From contig JAEUHA010000302.1 of NCBI GenBank assembly GCA_016793535.1, forward strand, positions 1 through 44,180: 44,180 bases of DNA. Reading direction: 5' to 3'. The notes under the pieces were generated by a model that saw only the letters and a program-made list of their open reading frames with translations, was not told the origin of the DNA and did no database searches. Below, piece after piece: positions 16,693 through 30,657 of this stretch. This stretch comes from Opitutaceae bacterium. Its GTDB lineage: Bacteria > Verrucomicrobiota > Verrucomicrobiia > Opitutales > Opitutaceae. Position 1 is the first letter of the stretch, and each line of letters opens with the position of its first letter. The position numbers and the translations under genes were made by a program.

Positions 16693-17643
16693 ATGATGCC
16701 TGCGCAATCCGGTTCCTGGCGGTTTTTCCGCTACCGTGGCGTCGACGTGTTCGTGCACTGGTCGTGGTTCCTGGCCGCCTGGTTCATCGTCTCCACGCGC
16801 GCCAATGCCTACAGCTCGATGGCGTGGAACGCGGCGGAGTACGTCGGTCTCTTCCTGATCGTGCTGCTGCACGAGTTCGGCCACGTCTTCGCCTGCCGGC
16901 AGGTGGGCGGCGTATCCAACGAAATCGTACTCTGGCCGCTCGGCGGCGTTGCGCTGGGCCGGCCGCCGCCGCGGCCCGGGGCCGAACTGTGGACGATCGC
17001 CGCCGGACCGCTCGTCAACGTGGTCCTCTATCCCATCCTGTTGGGTGCCGTGTGGGGCTGCGGCCAGCTGGGCTGGGCGGAAACGTATCCCGACTTCACC
17101 CGGCTGATGATCATGCTGTCGGTGATCAACCACTGGCTGCTGATCTTCAACCTCCTCCCGATCTACCCACTCGACGGCGGCCAGATCCTGCGGGCGCTGC
17201 TGTGGTTCAAGCTCGGCGCGGCCCGCAGCCTGCTGATCGCGTCGGTCCTCGGCCTCGTCGGAATCGCGGCGTACGCCGGCTATCGGTTGTGGCAGCGGCC
17301 GGACAGCTGGATGTGGACGGCGCTGCTGGCGTTCTTCCTCGGATCGCAGTGCTACGCCGGGTTGCGCCACGCCCGCGCGCTGCTCGCGGTCGAGCGCCTG
17401 CCCCGTCATCGCGGCGTGGCGTGCCCGGCGTGCCGCCAGCCTCCGCCGGGCGGCCCGTTGTGGCTATGCCCCGCCTGCGGTCAGCGCTTCGACGCCTTCT
17501 CCACGCGCGCCGAGTGTCCGCACTGCCGTTCGGTCCTGCCGGCGATCACGTGCTTCTCGTGTGGCTCCCGGCATCCCATCGCGCAGTGGGACACGCTCCC
17601 GTCGTCCCAGGCGCGGGTCCGGCCGCCGGTGATCGATGGGTGA
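16693..17643 (+). CDS. Site-2-type M50 metalloprotease with C-terminal zinc ribbons
   Basis: This is a 316-residue membrane protein. The catalytic HEFGH (His60, Glu61, His64) lies in a hydrophobic segment. The second conserved segment has GPLVN (about 105), and the third has NLLPIYPLDGGQ with metal ligand Asp161. This is the compact site-2 protease core of the Rip3/SpoIVFB-like group. After the membrane part (from about residue 236) it carries four CxxC-type pairs (CPAC, CPACG, CPHC, CFSCG), i.e. two probable zinc ribbons, in place of the CBS domains many relatives have. It would cut a membrane-bound substrate within the bilayer; the substrate is unknown. Two adjacent ATGs (16693, 16696) are possible starts. 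It follows the mobile element with about 77 bp between them and is followed by the glutaredoxin promoter region. Confidence 0.88.
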   Translation: MMPAQSGSWRFFRYRGVDVFVHWSWFLAAWFIVSTRANAYSSMAWNAAEYVGLFLIVLLHEFGHVFACRQVGGVSNEIVLWPLGGVALGRPPPRPGAELWTIAAGPLVNVVLYPILLGAVWGCGQLGWAETYPDFTRLMIMLSVINHWLLIFNLLPIYPLDGGQILRALLWFKLGAARSLLIASVLGLVGIAAYAGYRLWQRPDSWMWTALLAFFLGSQCYAGLRHARALLAVERLPRHRGVACPACRQPPPGGPLWLCPACGQRFDAFSTRAECPHCRSVLPAITCFSCGSRHPIAQWDTLPSSQARVRPPVIDG

Positions 17644-17726
17644 GGGAGCGGGGCGCGGTTTTTTGGCCCGTTTCTCCACGGAAAATGCGTATGACAGTCA
17701 GGCGTGTTTTTTTCCGAAGACGGTGC

Positions 17727-17754
17727 TTGATTGGTCAAAAGTGCGCCCTATACC
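17727..17754 (+). promoter_or_regulatory. Candidate sigma-70-type promoter for the glutaredoxin gene
   Basis: TTGATT (17727-17732) and TATACC (17749-17754) are separated by 16 bp, with predicted transcription start about 35 bp before the glutaredoxin ATG. The boxes stand out in otherwise GC-rich DNA. No experimental or comparative support is available. Confidence 0.5.
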
Positions 17755-17788
17755 TTGCGCCGTTTCCGTCCACGAACACGTTCACCGC

Positions 17789-18124
17789 ATGACGATCAAA
17801 GCCTACCTCAAGCCGCACTGTGGCTGGTCCAACGGGGTCCGCGCGATCCTGCGCAAACACAGCCTGCCGTTCGAAGACATCGATATCATCAACAACCGCG
17901 CGAATTACGCGGAAATGGTGCAGAAGTCCGGCCAGCCCCTTTCTCCCTGCGTGGAGATCGACGGCGTGATGCTCGCCGACGTGTCGGGCGAGGAAGTGGA
18001 GAATTATCTGCTCAGCAACGACCTGGTGAAACCGACCGACGTCCAGACGGACGTCGCGACGAATGCGGGTTGCTCGGACGAAGAGCACGCCAAGATGGCC
18101 ACCAAAACGATCCGCTTCTTCTGA
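17789..18124 (+). CDS. Monothiol-like glutaredoxin beside gltBD
   Basis: This is a 111-residue protein starting at ATG 17789. Its thioredoxin fold has a CGWS active site (Cys11-Ser14) after the first strand (IKAYLKPHCGWS) and the cis-Pro region QPLSPCVEIDGVML typical of glutaredoxins. The second active-site Cys is replaced by Ser, as in monothiol glutaredoxins that bind iron-sulfur clusters or reduce glutathione mixed disulfides. The C-terminal 30 residues (TDVQTDVATNAGCSDEEHAK) extend beyond the minimal fold. The gene has its own candidate promoter and is followed by a hairpin terminator before gltB. Because GltB and GltD both carry iron-sulfur clusters, a supporting role in cluster delivery or redox repair is plausible but is inference from position. 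Confidence 0.88.
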   Translation: MTIKAYLKPHCGWSNGVRAILRKHSLPFEDIDIINNRANYAEMVQKSGQPLSPCVEIDGVMLADVSGEEVENYLLSNDLVKPTDVQTDVATNAGCSDEEHAKMATKTIRFF

Positions 18125-18162
18125 TCTTCTCGCTGAGGGCACTCCGCAAATAAAACTTCCAC

Positions 18163-18199
18163 GGGCCGCTCTCGAACTTCACGAGACGGCCCTTTTTTT
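18163..18199 (+). terminator. Intrinsic terminator between glutaredoxin gene and gltB
   Basis: GGGCCGCTCTCG (18163-18174) pairs with CGAGACGGCCC (18182-18192), with one bulged C, around a 7-nt loop, followed by seven Ts (18193-18199). It is 38 bp after the glutaredoxin stop and 62 bp before gltB. I see no promoter between it and gltB, so it may be partial or conditional. Confidence 0.82.
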
Positions 18200-18261
18200 G
18201 CTCTACGCGCAACGTCCCAGCCCGCCGACCCCGATTTCCCGCCCGAATTTCCGACTCTGAA

Positions 18262-22917
<4,656 letters not shown>

Positions 22918-22927
22918 ACCAGCAAAG

Positions 22928-23019
22928 TAGCGAGTAGTGAGGAGCGAGTAGCGAGCATACACGGACAGACGCCGCCACATCGCCAAGTTCCTACTCGCTA
23001 CCCACTACTCGCTCCTCGC
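22928..23019. repeat. Inverted repeat of GAGCGAGTAGCGAG words between gltB and gltD
   Basis: The left arm at about 22928-22955 contains GAGGAGCGAGTAG (22939-22951), which is the exact reverse complement of 23005-23017. The arms share further GTAGCGAG/CTCGCTAC words in shifted order. It fills most of the 121-bp spacer inside the gltBD operon and has no T-run. Confidence 0.75.
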
Positions 23020-23038
23020 ACCTTCAACTTTTTCTTCC

Positions 23039-24523
23039 ATGGGTAAACCAACCGGCTTCATCGAGTATCTGCGCGAACTGCCCGTCGATCGCACGCCCAC
23101 CGAGCGTGTGAAGGACTGGAAGGAGTTCCACCATCACATGGAGGAGAAGAAACTCCGCACCCAGGGCGCGCGGTGCATGGATTGCGGTATCCCGTTTTGT
23201 CATACGGGAAAGCTGATCAGCGGGATGGCGAGCGGCTGCCCGATCAACAACCTGATCCCGGAGTGGAACGACCTCGTCTACCGCGGACTTTGGAAGGAGG
23301 CGCTCGACCGGCTGCACAAGACGAACAACTTCCCGGAGTTCACCGGCCGCGTCTGCCCCGCGCCGTGCGAAGGCTCGTGCGTCCTCGGGATCAACGCCCC
23401 GCCGGTCACGATCAAGAACATCGAGGCCTCGATCATCGACAAGGGCTGGGAGGAAGGCTGGGTTCATCCGGAGGCGCCGAAGGTCCGCACCGGCAAGAAG
23501 GTCGCGGTCATCGGCTCCGGCCCGGCCGGTCTTTCCGCCGCCGCGCAACTCAACCGCGCCGGACACACCGTGACCGTGTTCGAGCGCGCCGACCGCCCGG
23601 GCGGCCTGCTCATGTACGGCATCCCGAACATGAAGCTCGACAAGCAGGAGGTCGTGCTCCGCCGCATCAAGCTGATGGAGCAGGAGGGCATCAAATTCGT
23701 TTGCAACGCGAACGTCGGCGACAACGTCGAACCGCAGATCTTCCTCAAGGAGTACGACGCCACTGTCATCTGCACCGGGGCCACCCAGCCGCGCGATCTG
23801 CCGATCGAGGGTCGCAGCCTGAAGGGCGTGCACTTCGCGATGGAGTTTCTCACCGCGAACACCAAGGCGGTGCTCAACGGCGGCGCGGAACACTGCCCGA
23901 TCAATGCGAAGGGCAAGGACGTGGTCGTGATCGGCGGTGGTGACACCGGCACCGACTGCGTCGGCACGTCGATCCGCCACGGTTGCAAGAGCCTGGTGCA
24001 GATCGAAATTCTCCCGAAGCCGCCGCTGGAGCGCGCCGCCGACAACCCGTGGCCGGAGTGGCCGAAGGTCTACAAGATGGACTACGGCCAGGAGGAGGCC
24101 GCCGCGAAGTTCGGCGCTGATCCGCGCATCTACCTGACGACGGTGAAGAAGTTCATCGGCGACGCCGCCGGCAACGTGAAGGAACTGGTGACGGTCGAGA
24201 TCAAGTGGGAGAAGAACGACAAGGGTCAGTTCATCCCGAAGGAGATCCCGGGCACCGAGCAGACGCGTCCGGCGCAGCTCGTGCTGCTCGCCATGGGGTT
24301 CCTCGGACCCGAGCAGGCGCTGTTGAAGGAAATCGGGGTCGAGACCGACGCGCGTTCGAACGTCAAGGCCGAGCACGAGAAGTACACCACGAGCATCAAG
24401 GGCGTCTTCGCCGCCGGCGACTGCCGCCGCGGCCAGAGCCTCGTCGTCTGGGCCATCAACGAAGGCCGCGGCGCGGCCCGCGAGTGCGACCGGTATCTGA
24501 TGGGGTACACCGATTTGCCGTAA
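23039..24523 (+). CDS. gltD: Glutamate synthase small subunit, NADPH-dependent
   Basis: This is a 494-residue protein. The N-terminal domain has two 4Fe-4S cysteine sets: Cys46, Cys49, Cys54 (CMDCGIPFC) with Cys67, and Cys106, Cys110, Cys114 (CPAPCEGSC). The FAD-binding dinucleotide fold starts at [15 protein letters not shown] (about 155), with [19 protein letters not shown]. The NADPH fold is at [12 protein letters not shown], and the closing FAD motif is [19 protein letters not shown]. It transfers electrons from NADPH through FAD and the clusters to GltB. Length and motifs are complete. The start ATG 23039 directly follows a palindrome-filled spacer and a TTTTTCTTCC tract, with no Shine-Dalgarno sequence. 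Confidence 0.98.
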   Translation: MGKPTGFIEYLRELPVDRTPTERVKDWKEFHHHMEEKKLRTQGARCMDCGIPFCHTGKLISGMASGCPINNLIPEWNDLVYRGLWKEALDRLHKTNNFPEFTGRVCPAPCEGSCVLGINAPPVTIKNIEASIIDKGWEEGWVHPEAPKVRTGKKVAVIGSGPAGLSAAAQLNRAGHTVTVFERADRPGGLLMYGIPNMKLDKQEVVLRRIKLMEQEGIKFVCNANVGDNVEPQIFLKEYDATVICTGATQPRDLPIEGRSLKGVHFAMEFLTANTKAVLNGGAEHCPINAKGKDVVVIGGGDTGTDCVGTSIRHGCKSLVQIEILPKPPLERAADNPWPEWPKVYKMDYGQEEAAAKFGADPRIYLTTVKKFIGDAAGNVKELVTVEIKWEKNDKGQFIPKEIPGTEQTRPAQLVLLAMGFLGPEQALLKEIGVETDARSNVKAEHEKYTTSIKGVFAAGDCRRGQSLVVWAINEGRGAARECDRYLMGYTDLP

Positions 24524-24589
24524 GGTGAGATCGCACGGGCGCGAGCATTGCGCGTGACGCGCCTGATGCGGGCAGGCAATGTGGCGGTC

Positions 24590-25315
24590 ATGAAACGCCT
24601 GCCCCGCGCGCTCACCCTCGTCGCCCTGTTCCTGACGGCCGCTCTGGCGCCCGCGGCCGAAAGCTCCAAGGCCGCACCGAAAAAGGCCAAGGCGCCGAAT
24701 CCCGTCCTCGCCGCGGTCACCGACGTACCGGGCCTGCCGCGCGTGCTGCTGATCGGCGATTCGATCTCGATGGGTTACACGCTCGAGGTGCGGGCGAAAC
24801 TCGCGGGCAAGGCCAACGTCCACCGGCCGCTCGAAAACTGCGGCGACACGGCCCGCGGCGTCGCGTCGATCGACAAGTGGCTCGGCGCGGGGAAATGGGA
24901 TGTGATCCACTTCAACTTCGGGCTGCACGACCTGAAGTACCTCGACGCCGCCGGGCAGCTCGCGGCGCCGGACAAGGGCAAGCAGGTCCACAGTCTCGCC
25001 GAGTATGAAGCCAATCTGCGGAAGATCGTGGCTCGCCTCAAAGCGACCGGCGCGAAACTGATCTGGGCCGCCACCACGCCCGTGCCCGGCGGCAGCACGG
25101 GCCGCGTCGAGGACGACGCCATCCGCTACAACGCGGTCGCGGCGCGCGTCATGCAGGAGCACGGCGTCGCGATCAACGACCTGCATGCCTTCGTCAAACC
25201 GCGGCAGGCTCAACTCCAACGCCCCGCCAACGTCCATTTCTCCACGGAAGGCAGCACGCAGCTCGCCGACGTCGTCGTTGGTGCGATCACGCCGCTGCTG
25301 CCACCACGAAAGTAG
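24590..25315 (+). CDS. Secreted SGNH/GDSL hydrolase
   Basis: This is a 241-residue protein starting at ATG 24590, which gives a signal peptide (RLPRALTLVALFLTAALAPAA). It has the SGNH blocks: nucleophile Ser58 in LLIGDSISMGY, a Gly/Asn region at LENCGDTARG, block III FNFGLHDL (Asn109), and the C-terminal His in PANVHFSTEGS. The Asp normally three residues before that His is an Ala here, as in related carbohydrate-esterase-like members that work with a Ser-His pair. Likely an esterase acting on acetylated sugars or lipids in the periplasm. It follows gltD by 66 bp, but its role is unrelated, so co-transcription would be incidental. It converges on trpB2 across a palindrome. Confidence 0.85.
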   Translation: MKRLPRALTLVALFLTAALAPAAESSKAAPKKAKAPNPVLAAVTDVPGLPRVLLIGDSISMGYTLEVRAKLAGKANVHRPLENCGDTARGVASIDKWLGAGKWDVIHFNFGLHDLKYLDAAGQLAAPDKGKQVHSLAEYEANLRKIVARLKATGAKLIWAATTPVPGGSTGRVEDDAIRYNAVAARVMQEHGVAINDLHAFVKPRQAQLQRPANVHFSTEGSTQLADVVVGAITPLLPPRK

Positions 25316-25321
25316 GGGAAA

Positions 25322-25390
25322 AACCACGAAACACACGAAACACACGAAATTCCCGCACCGGGCTTTCGTGTATTCCGTGTGTTTCGTGGT
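25322..25390. repeat. Inverted repeat, CCACGAAACACACGAAA family
   Basis: The arms 25323-25349 and 25364-25390 are reverse complements with 2 mismatches in 27. The right arm ends 5 bp from the trpB2 stop and the left begins 6 bp after the SGNH hydrolase stop, so it fills the gap between convergent genes. A sister copy lies at 28961-29033. Confidence 0.88.
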
Positions 25391-25395
25391 GATTC

Positions 25396-26715
25396 TCAGA
25401 CTCCCTCCGGCCCGTCCTTCATCGCGCCCGACAGGTAGGTGTCGTACGCCGCGAGATCGAGCAGGCCGTTGCCGCTGAGGCCGATCACGATCACGCGCTT
25501 CCTGCCCTCGGTGCGGCACTTCACCGCCTCGTCGACGGCGGCGGCGATGGCGTGCGACGATTCCGGCGCGGGCACGATGCCCTCGCTGCGGGCGAACAGC
25601 ACCGCCGACTGGAAGACCTTGGTTTGTGGATACGCCATCGCCTCGATCAGCCCGAGCTTCAGGCAGTGGCTCACCATCGGGGCCATGCCGTGATAGCGCA
25701 GGCCACCCGCGTGGATGCTCGGCGGCATGAAGTTGTGCCCGAGCGTGTGCATCATCATCAGCGGCGTCGTCTCGGCGGTGTCGCCGAAATCGTAGCGCAG
25801 CTCGCCGCGCGTGAGTGACGGGCATGACGCCGGCTCGACCGCGACGATGCGCGTGCGCCGGCCGTCCTTGAGCTTCCGCCGGACGAAGGGAAACGCCAGG
25901 CCGGCGAAATTGCTGCCGCCGCCCGCACAGCCGAAGATCACGTCGGGCTCCTCGCCGGCCAGCTCCATCTGCTTGATCGCCTCCTCGCCGATCACCGACT
26001 GGTGCAGGCACACGTGGTTCAGCACGCTGCCGAGGGCGTATTTGGTTCCTGGATGCTTCATCGTGTCCTCGATCGCCTCGCTGATCGCGATGCCGAGGCT
26101 GCCGTTGCTGTCCGGTGTCTCCGCCAGCACCTTGCGGCCGAACTCGGTCTGGGTGCTCGGGCTGGCGTGCACGGTCGCGCCGTACGTCTGCATGAGCATC
26201 TTCCGGTACGGCTTCTGGTTGAAGCTCACCTTCACCATGTAGATGTTGCATTCGAGGCCGAACACGCTGCACGCGAACGCCAGCGACGAGCCCCACTGGC
26301 CGGCGCCGGTCTCGGTCGCGAGCCGCTTCGTGCCGGCGAGCTTGTTGTAGTACGCCTGCGGGATTGCCGTATTCGGTTTGTGGCTACCGGCCGGGCTCAC
26401 GCCCTCGTACTTGTAGTAGATATGGGCGGGCGTCTGGAGCGCCTTCTCCAGCCGCACGGCGCGGAGCAGCGGCGTCGGGCGGTAGAGCGCGTAGACGTCG
26501 CGCACCGCCGCCGGGATCTCGATCCAGCGCTCGTTGCTCATTTCCTGGGCGACGAGGGACTCGGGGAACAGCCCCATCATCAGGTCCGGCGTCACCGGTT
26601 CGCGCGTGCCCGGATGGAGTGGTGGCGGCAGCGGCTCCGGAAAATCGGCCAGCAGGTTGTACCATTGCGTCGGCATCTCTCCCGCGCGCAGCGGGAACGT
26701 GAGCGGAGGGTTCAT
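25396..26715 (-). CDS. trpB: TrpB2-type tryptophan synthase beta chain
   Basis: This is a 439-residue PLP enzyme of the TrpB2 group. The N-terminal extension is longer than in TrpB1 ([19 protein letters not shown]), followed by RPTPLLRA. The PLP lysine is Lys113 in GSHKPNTA. Further motifs are [12 protein letters not shown], the phosphate loop CAGGGSNF and [12 protein letters not shown]. It condenses indole with serine to give tryptophan. TrpB2 proteins generally lack the surfaces for tight TrpA pairing, and no trpA or other trp gene is nearby, so it may salvage free indole. I assign the symbol by family; if the genome also has a trpA-linked trpB1, this is the second copy. The ATG 26715 is preceded by GACTGCCC. 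Confidence 0.93.
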   Translation of the reverse strand: MNPPLTFPLRAGEMPTQWYNLLADFPEPLPPPLHPGTREPVTPDLMMGLFPESLVAQEMSNERWIEIPAAVRDVYALYRPTPLLRAVRLEKALQTPAHIYYKYEGVSPAGSHKPNTAIPQAYYNKLAGTKRLATETGAGQWGSSLAFACSVFGLECNIYMVKVSFNQKPYRKMLMQTYGATVHASPSTQTEFGRKVLAETPDSNGSLGIAISEAIEDTMKHPGTKYALGSVLNHVCLHQSVIGEEAIKQMELAGEEPDVIFGCAGGGSNFAGLAFPFVRRKLKDGRRTRIVAVEPASCPSLTRGELRYDFGDTAETTPLMMMHTLGHNFMPPSIHAGGLRYHGMAPMVSHCLKLGLIEAMAYPQTKVFQSAVLFARSEGIVPAPESSHAIAAAVDEAVKCRTEGRKRVIVIGLSGNGLLDLAAYDTYLSGAMKDGPEGV

Positions 26716-26877
26716 GGGCAGTCGGGGTTGGAAACGCGTCCCGATGGCTAGTCGCCCGGGCGCCGGTCGTCAGCCCGCGAATTCCGCTCCGCGCAGGTAG
26801 TGCGGGGCGTTGAGCCGGCTATGAGGTTTCCGACTGCCCCGGGGTTGCCCTGCGGCGGGAACCCGACGATCTTGCGC

Positions 26878-27984
<1,107 letters not shown>

Positions 27985-28015
27985 GGTCGGGCGCGCGGGG
28001 CGGGATCCGGCGGCG

Positions 28016-28864
28016 TCAGTGCGGCGGCAGGGCCATCGGGGCTTCGCGCAGCGAGGCGAGCGCGTCGTAGATGGGGACGTCGTGGCGTTTGCGGTCGAGA
28101 AAATAGCTCACGGTCTCGAAGCCGAGTTCGTCGAGCAGCCGCAGGGCCTGTTCGTAGCGGTCGGCGACGCGGGTGGGGCGGTGGGCGTCGGCACCGAGCA
28201 CGACGGGGATGCCACGTTCGCGCATGTACCGGAGGATGCGCGGGCCGGGGTTCATTTCCGGCAGGGATTTGTTCAGGCCGCTCGTGTTGAGCTCCATCGC
28301 GACGCCGGTGGCGGCGATGCGGTCAAGCGCGCGCAGGATGAAGGGCTCGATCCGCGAGAAGATCCACTCGCGCGGCGCCTCGTTCTTCACGAGGTCGGGA
28401 TGCGCGAGGGTGTCGAAGAGCCTGGTCTCGGCCGACTCGGCGAGATGTTCGAAGTACGTCTGCTGGTACGCGAACATGTCGCCGTTGAAGTACTTCGCCT
28501 TGTAGTGCGGCACCTGCATGTGCACGGACCCGAGCACGTGGTGCAGCGGGAAGCGGGCGTGGAGTTTTTCGGCCCACCACTCGAAGCCAGGCAGATAATC
28601 GCTTTCGAGGCCGAGGCGGACGTCCACCCGGCCGGCAAACTCCTCGCGGGCGGCCGCCACGAGGTCCACGTACTCCTCATATTGTTCTGGGGCCATCCGG
28701 TGCTCGATCCCGAGGTTGTCGGGCAGCGGGCCGTGGCAGGTGATGAGGATGCCCCTCAGCCCGCGCGCTTCCGCCATGGCGGCATAATCGGACGGCGAGC
28801 CGGTCGCGTGTTTGCAGAGCGGCGTGTGAGAGTGCGATTCGTAGAGGAGTGGTGACTTGGTCAT
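28016..28864 (-). CDS. PHP-family phosphatase, histidinol-phosphatase-like
   Basis: This is a 282-residue protein from ATG 28864 (MTKSPLLYESHSHTPLCKHA); an ATG at 28909 would add 15 residues without similarity. The PHP metal ligands are visible: YESHSHTPLCKHA near the start, ITCHGPLPD, GLESDY, a central HHVLGSVHM, DTLAHPDL, ELNTSGL and, near the end, LGADAHRP. This order fits the HisJ/HisK-type histidinol-phosphatases (histidine step from L-histidinol phosphate to histidinol), but related PHP enzymes with other phosphoesters look alike, so I give no symbol. It lies 31 bp upstream of rlmN on the same strand; no his genes are in the window. Confidence 0.87.
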   Translation of the reverse strand: MTKSPLLYESHSHTPLCKHATGSPSDYAAMAEARGLRGILITCHGPLPDNLGIEHRMAPEQYEEYVDLVAAAREEFAGRVDVRLGLESDYLPGFEWWAEKLHARFPLHHVLGSVHMQVPHYKAKYFNGDMFAYQQTYFEHLAESAETRLFDTLAHPDLVKNEAPREWIFSRIEPFILRALDRIAATGVAMELNTSGLNKSLPEMNPGPRILRYMRERGIPVVLGADAHRPTRVADRYEQALRLLDELGFETVSYFLDRKRHDVPIYDALASLREAPMALPPH

Positions 28865-28960
28865 CTGGGCGAGACGCGGGGTCTGAGCCTCACCGACATG
28901 CTCACGCAATCCCCGCGGGATGCAACTCAGAGCTCAGGCCTCGCAATCCCAGAGGGAAAA

Positions 28961-29033
28961 ACCACGAAACTCACGAAACTCAGGCCAGGCCGTCGGCCTT
29001 GAATCTTTTCGTGTATTTCGTGTGTTTCGTGGT
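28961..29033. repeat. Inverted repeat, CCACGAAACACACGAAA family, second copy
   Basis: The arms 28961-28978 and 29016-29033 are reverse complements with 1 mismatch in 18 (ACCACGAAACTCACGAAA). The 37-bp loop holds an internal GGCCAGGCCGTCGGCC stretch. It lies between the GH88-like gene and the PHP gene, both on the minus strand. Confidence 0.85.
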
Positions 29034-29057
29034 CCACCTCCGTCAGATCGGCTTGGT

Positions 29058-30470
29058 TCAGAAGAACGTGTAGTACTTCCCTTGCGCCAGCCGCTCGATC
29101 AGGAGCGCCAGTTCGACGGCGTGGTAGTCGCCCCACATGCAGGCTTCGCCGCACGGCACTTTGCGGCCGGCGGGGATGTGGTCCCAGCCGTTGGGGCGAT
29201 GATACACGCTGTGCAGCAGCAGGCCCTGGTGTTTTTTGTCGGTCGCGAGGTATGGGTCGTCGAAGAGGGTGTCGGCGATCGTGAGCCCGGCCTGAAAGTA
29301 TTTCGCGCCCGCGGCGGTTTCGCCCTTGGCGGTGAGGTACGTGCCAAGCCGGAGGAGGCCTTGCGCGGTGATGGCGGCGGCCGAGCTGTCGACGGGCTCG
29401 TAGGGATTGTAGGGGTCGGCGTCCTTTTTTGTGTAGTCGCCGAGCCGGTGGGAGTTCAGCGCCATGCTGTCCCAGTAGGGTACGCCGTCGCGGGAGGAGT
29501 AGCCGTCGATGTAATAATCGCTCGTGGCGCGGGCGGTTTCGAGGAAGAGGTCGGTCACCGCGCGGCGGCCGCCGACGGCGTCGAGGTCCGAACCCTTCAC
29601 GGTGTCGAGAAACTCGAGCTGCTCAGCGTAGCCGCAGATGATCCAGGCGGCGCCGCGCGTCCAGGTCGTGAACGGCGAGTAGCCCTGCTGCGAACTCGGA
29701 CAGCGGAACTGGCCGTCGTTGCGGTTGAAGACGCTTTCGTGGGCGACGCGACCGCGGACGTCGTAGCTGTCCCGACCCTGGCCGAAGAACACGTTGAACC
29801 GTGCCGTCGTCGCGGCGTGCTCGATCGAGCGGTGCAGCAGGTTGATCGGCTTGTCGCCTTCGCCCATCAGCACGTGGCCGAGCTGGTGTGCGACCACGAG
29901 GGCGCGCATCGAGCGGATCGTGTCGGCGAACAGCGACTGCGGACCATTGAACGAGTAGATATAGCCGCTGGGCGCGACGCCGGCGGCGCCGCCGAGCGGG
30001 GACCACGGCTGCTTGTACGCGGTGGTGACGTAGCGGGCCGCCTGCACGGCGCCGGAGGCCTTCAACGCGATCTCGGTGTAGTCGACCTCGCCCTGGTCGC
30101 GCGCGATTTTGCCCTCGAGGATGAGCCGGCGCAGGTTGCCGTAGGTGGAGACGTTGTTGAAGCCGTGATCATGCACGCCGACGTGCGAGACGTGGGACGC
30201 CATGTATTTCAGCGTCTTCTCCCGGCCGAGCTTGAGCATCGCCGCGTCGCCCGTGGCGTCGAAGTGCAGGAACGCCATGCCGAACTGAAAACCCTGGGTC
30301 CATTCCGTCCAGCCGCGCGAGGTGTACTGTCCCTTGATGGTGAACACCGGCGTGCCCTTCGACGGATCCCAGGCGGCGTCGATCGCGCGGATCTTCTGGC
30401 CGGCGAGTTCGAACACGCGGGCGGTTTTCTTCCGCAGTTTCTGCGGGGTGAGGCGGGCGTTGATCTTCAT
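29058..30470 (-). CDS. Cytoplasmic GH88-like unsaturated glucuronyl hydrolase
   Basis: This is a 470-residue protein from ATG 30470 with no signal peptide. It shows the alpha6/alpha6-barrel features of GH88: WTEWTQGFQFGMAFL, HDHGFNN (Asp101, equivalent of a catalytic Asp in unsaturated glucuronyl hydrolase), SLFADTIRS (Asp183, the likely acid/base), TTWTRGAAWIICGYAEQ, SSAAAITAQGLLRLG and MWGDYHAVELALL. It would remove an unsaturated uronic acid from oligosaccharides made by polysaccharide lyases, by hydrating the double bond. No lyase, transporter or sugar-acid pathway gene is next to it, so substrate type is open (pectin, ulvan, glycosaminoglycan). Distances to both neighbours exceed 180 bp, so it is probably its own transcript. 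The frame extends upstream to 30617 but without similarity. Confidence 0.82.
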   Translation of the reverse strand: MKINARLTPQKLRKKTARVFELAGQKIRAIDAAWDPSKGTPVFTIKGQYTSRGWTEWTQGFQFGMAFLHFDATGDAAMLKLGREKTLKYMASHVSHVGVHDHGFNNVSTYGNLRRLILEGKIARDQGEVDYTEIALKASGAVQAARYVTTAYKQPWSPLGGAAGVAPSGYIYSFNGPQSLFADTIRSMRALVVAHQLGHVLMGEGDKPINLLHRSIEHAATTARFNVFFGQGRDSYDVRGRVAHESVFNRNDGQFRCPSSQQGYSPFTTWTRGAAWIICGYAEQLEFLDTVKGSDLDAVGGRRAVTDLFLETARATSDYYIDGYSSRDGVPYWDSMALNSHRLGDYTKKDADPYNPYEPVDSSAAAITAQGLLRLGTYLTAKGETAAGAKYFQAGLTIADTLFDDPYLATDKKHQGLLLHSVYHRPNGWDHIPAGRKVPCGEACMWGDYHAVELALLIERLAQGKYYTFF

Positions 30471-30545
30471 GGCGGAGGGCGGCCACGTTGCCGGGCGCGT
30501 TGCGGCGAAACAAGTGCGGAGTGCCAGGGGAAACAGGATGGTGGC

Positions 30546-30609
30546 GAGGTGCCTTCGCTCCGCGGACGATGGGCGGCGTACCTCGCATAACGCGGGGTGA
30601 GGGCACCCC
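30546..30609. repeat. Imperfect inverted repeat
   Basis: The arms 30546-30564 and 30591-30609 match as reverse complements at 15 of 19 positions (GAGGTGCCTTCGCTCCGCG against its partner). It lies in the 187-bp spacer between the M20 peptidase and GH88-like genes. It is weaker than the other palindromes. Confidence 0.5.
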
Positions 30610-30657
30610 GCCAGCATTCATGGCGTTCTCGGGAGTGAGACCGAACGGGAAACGGAC

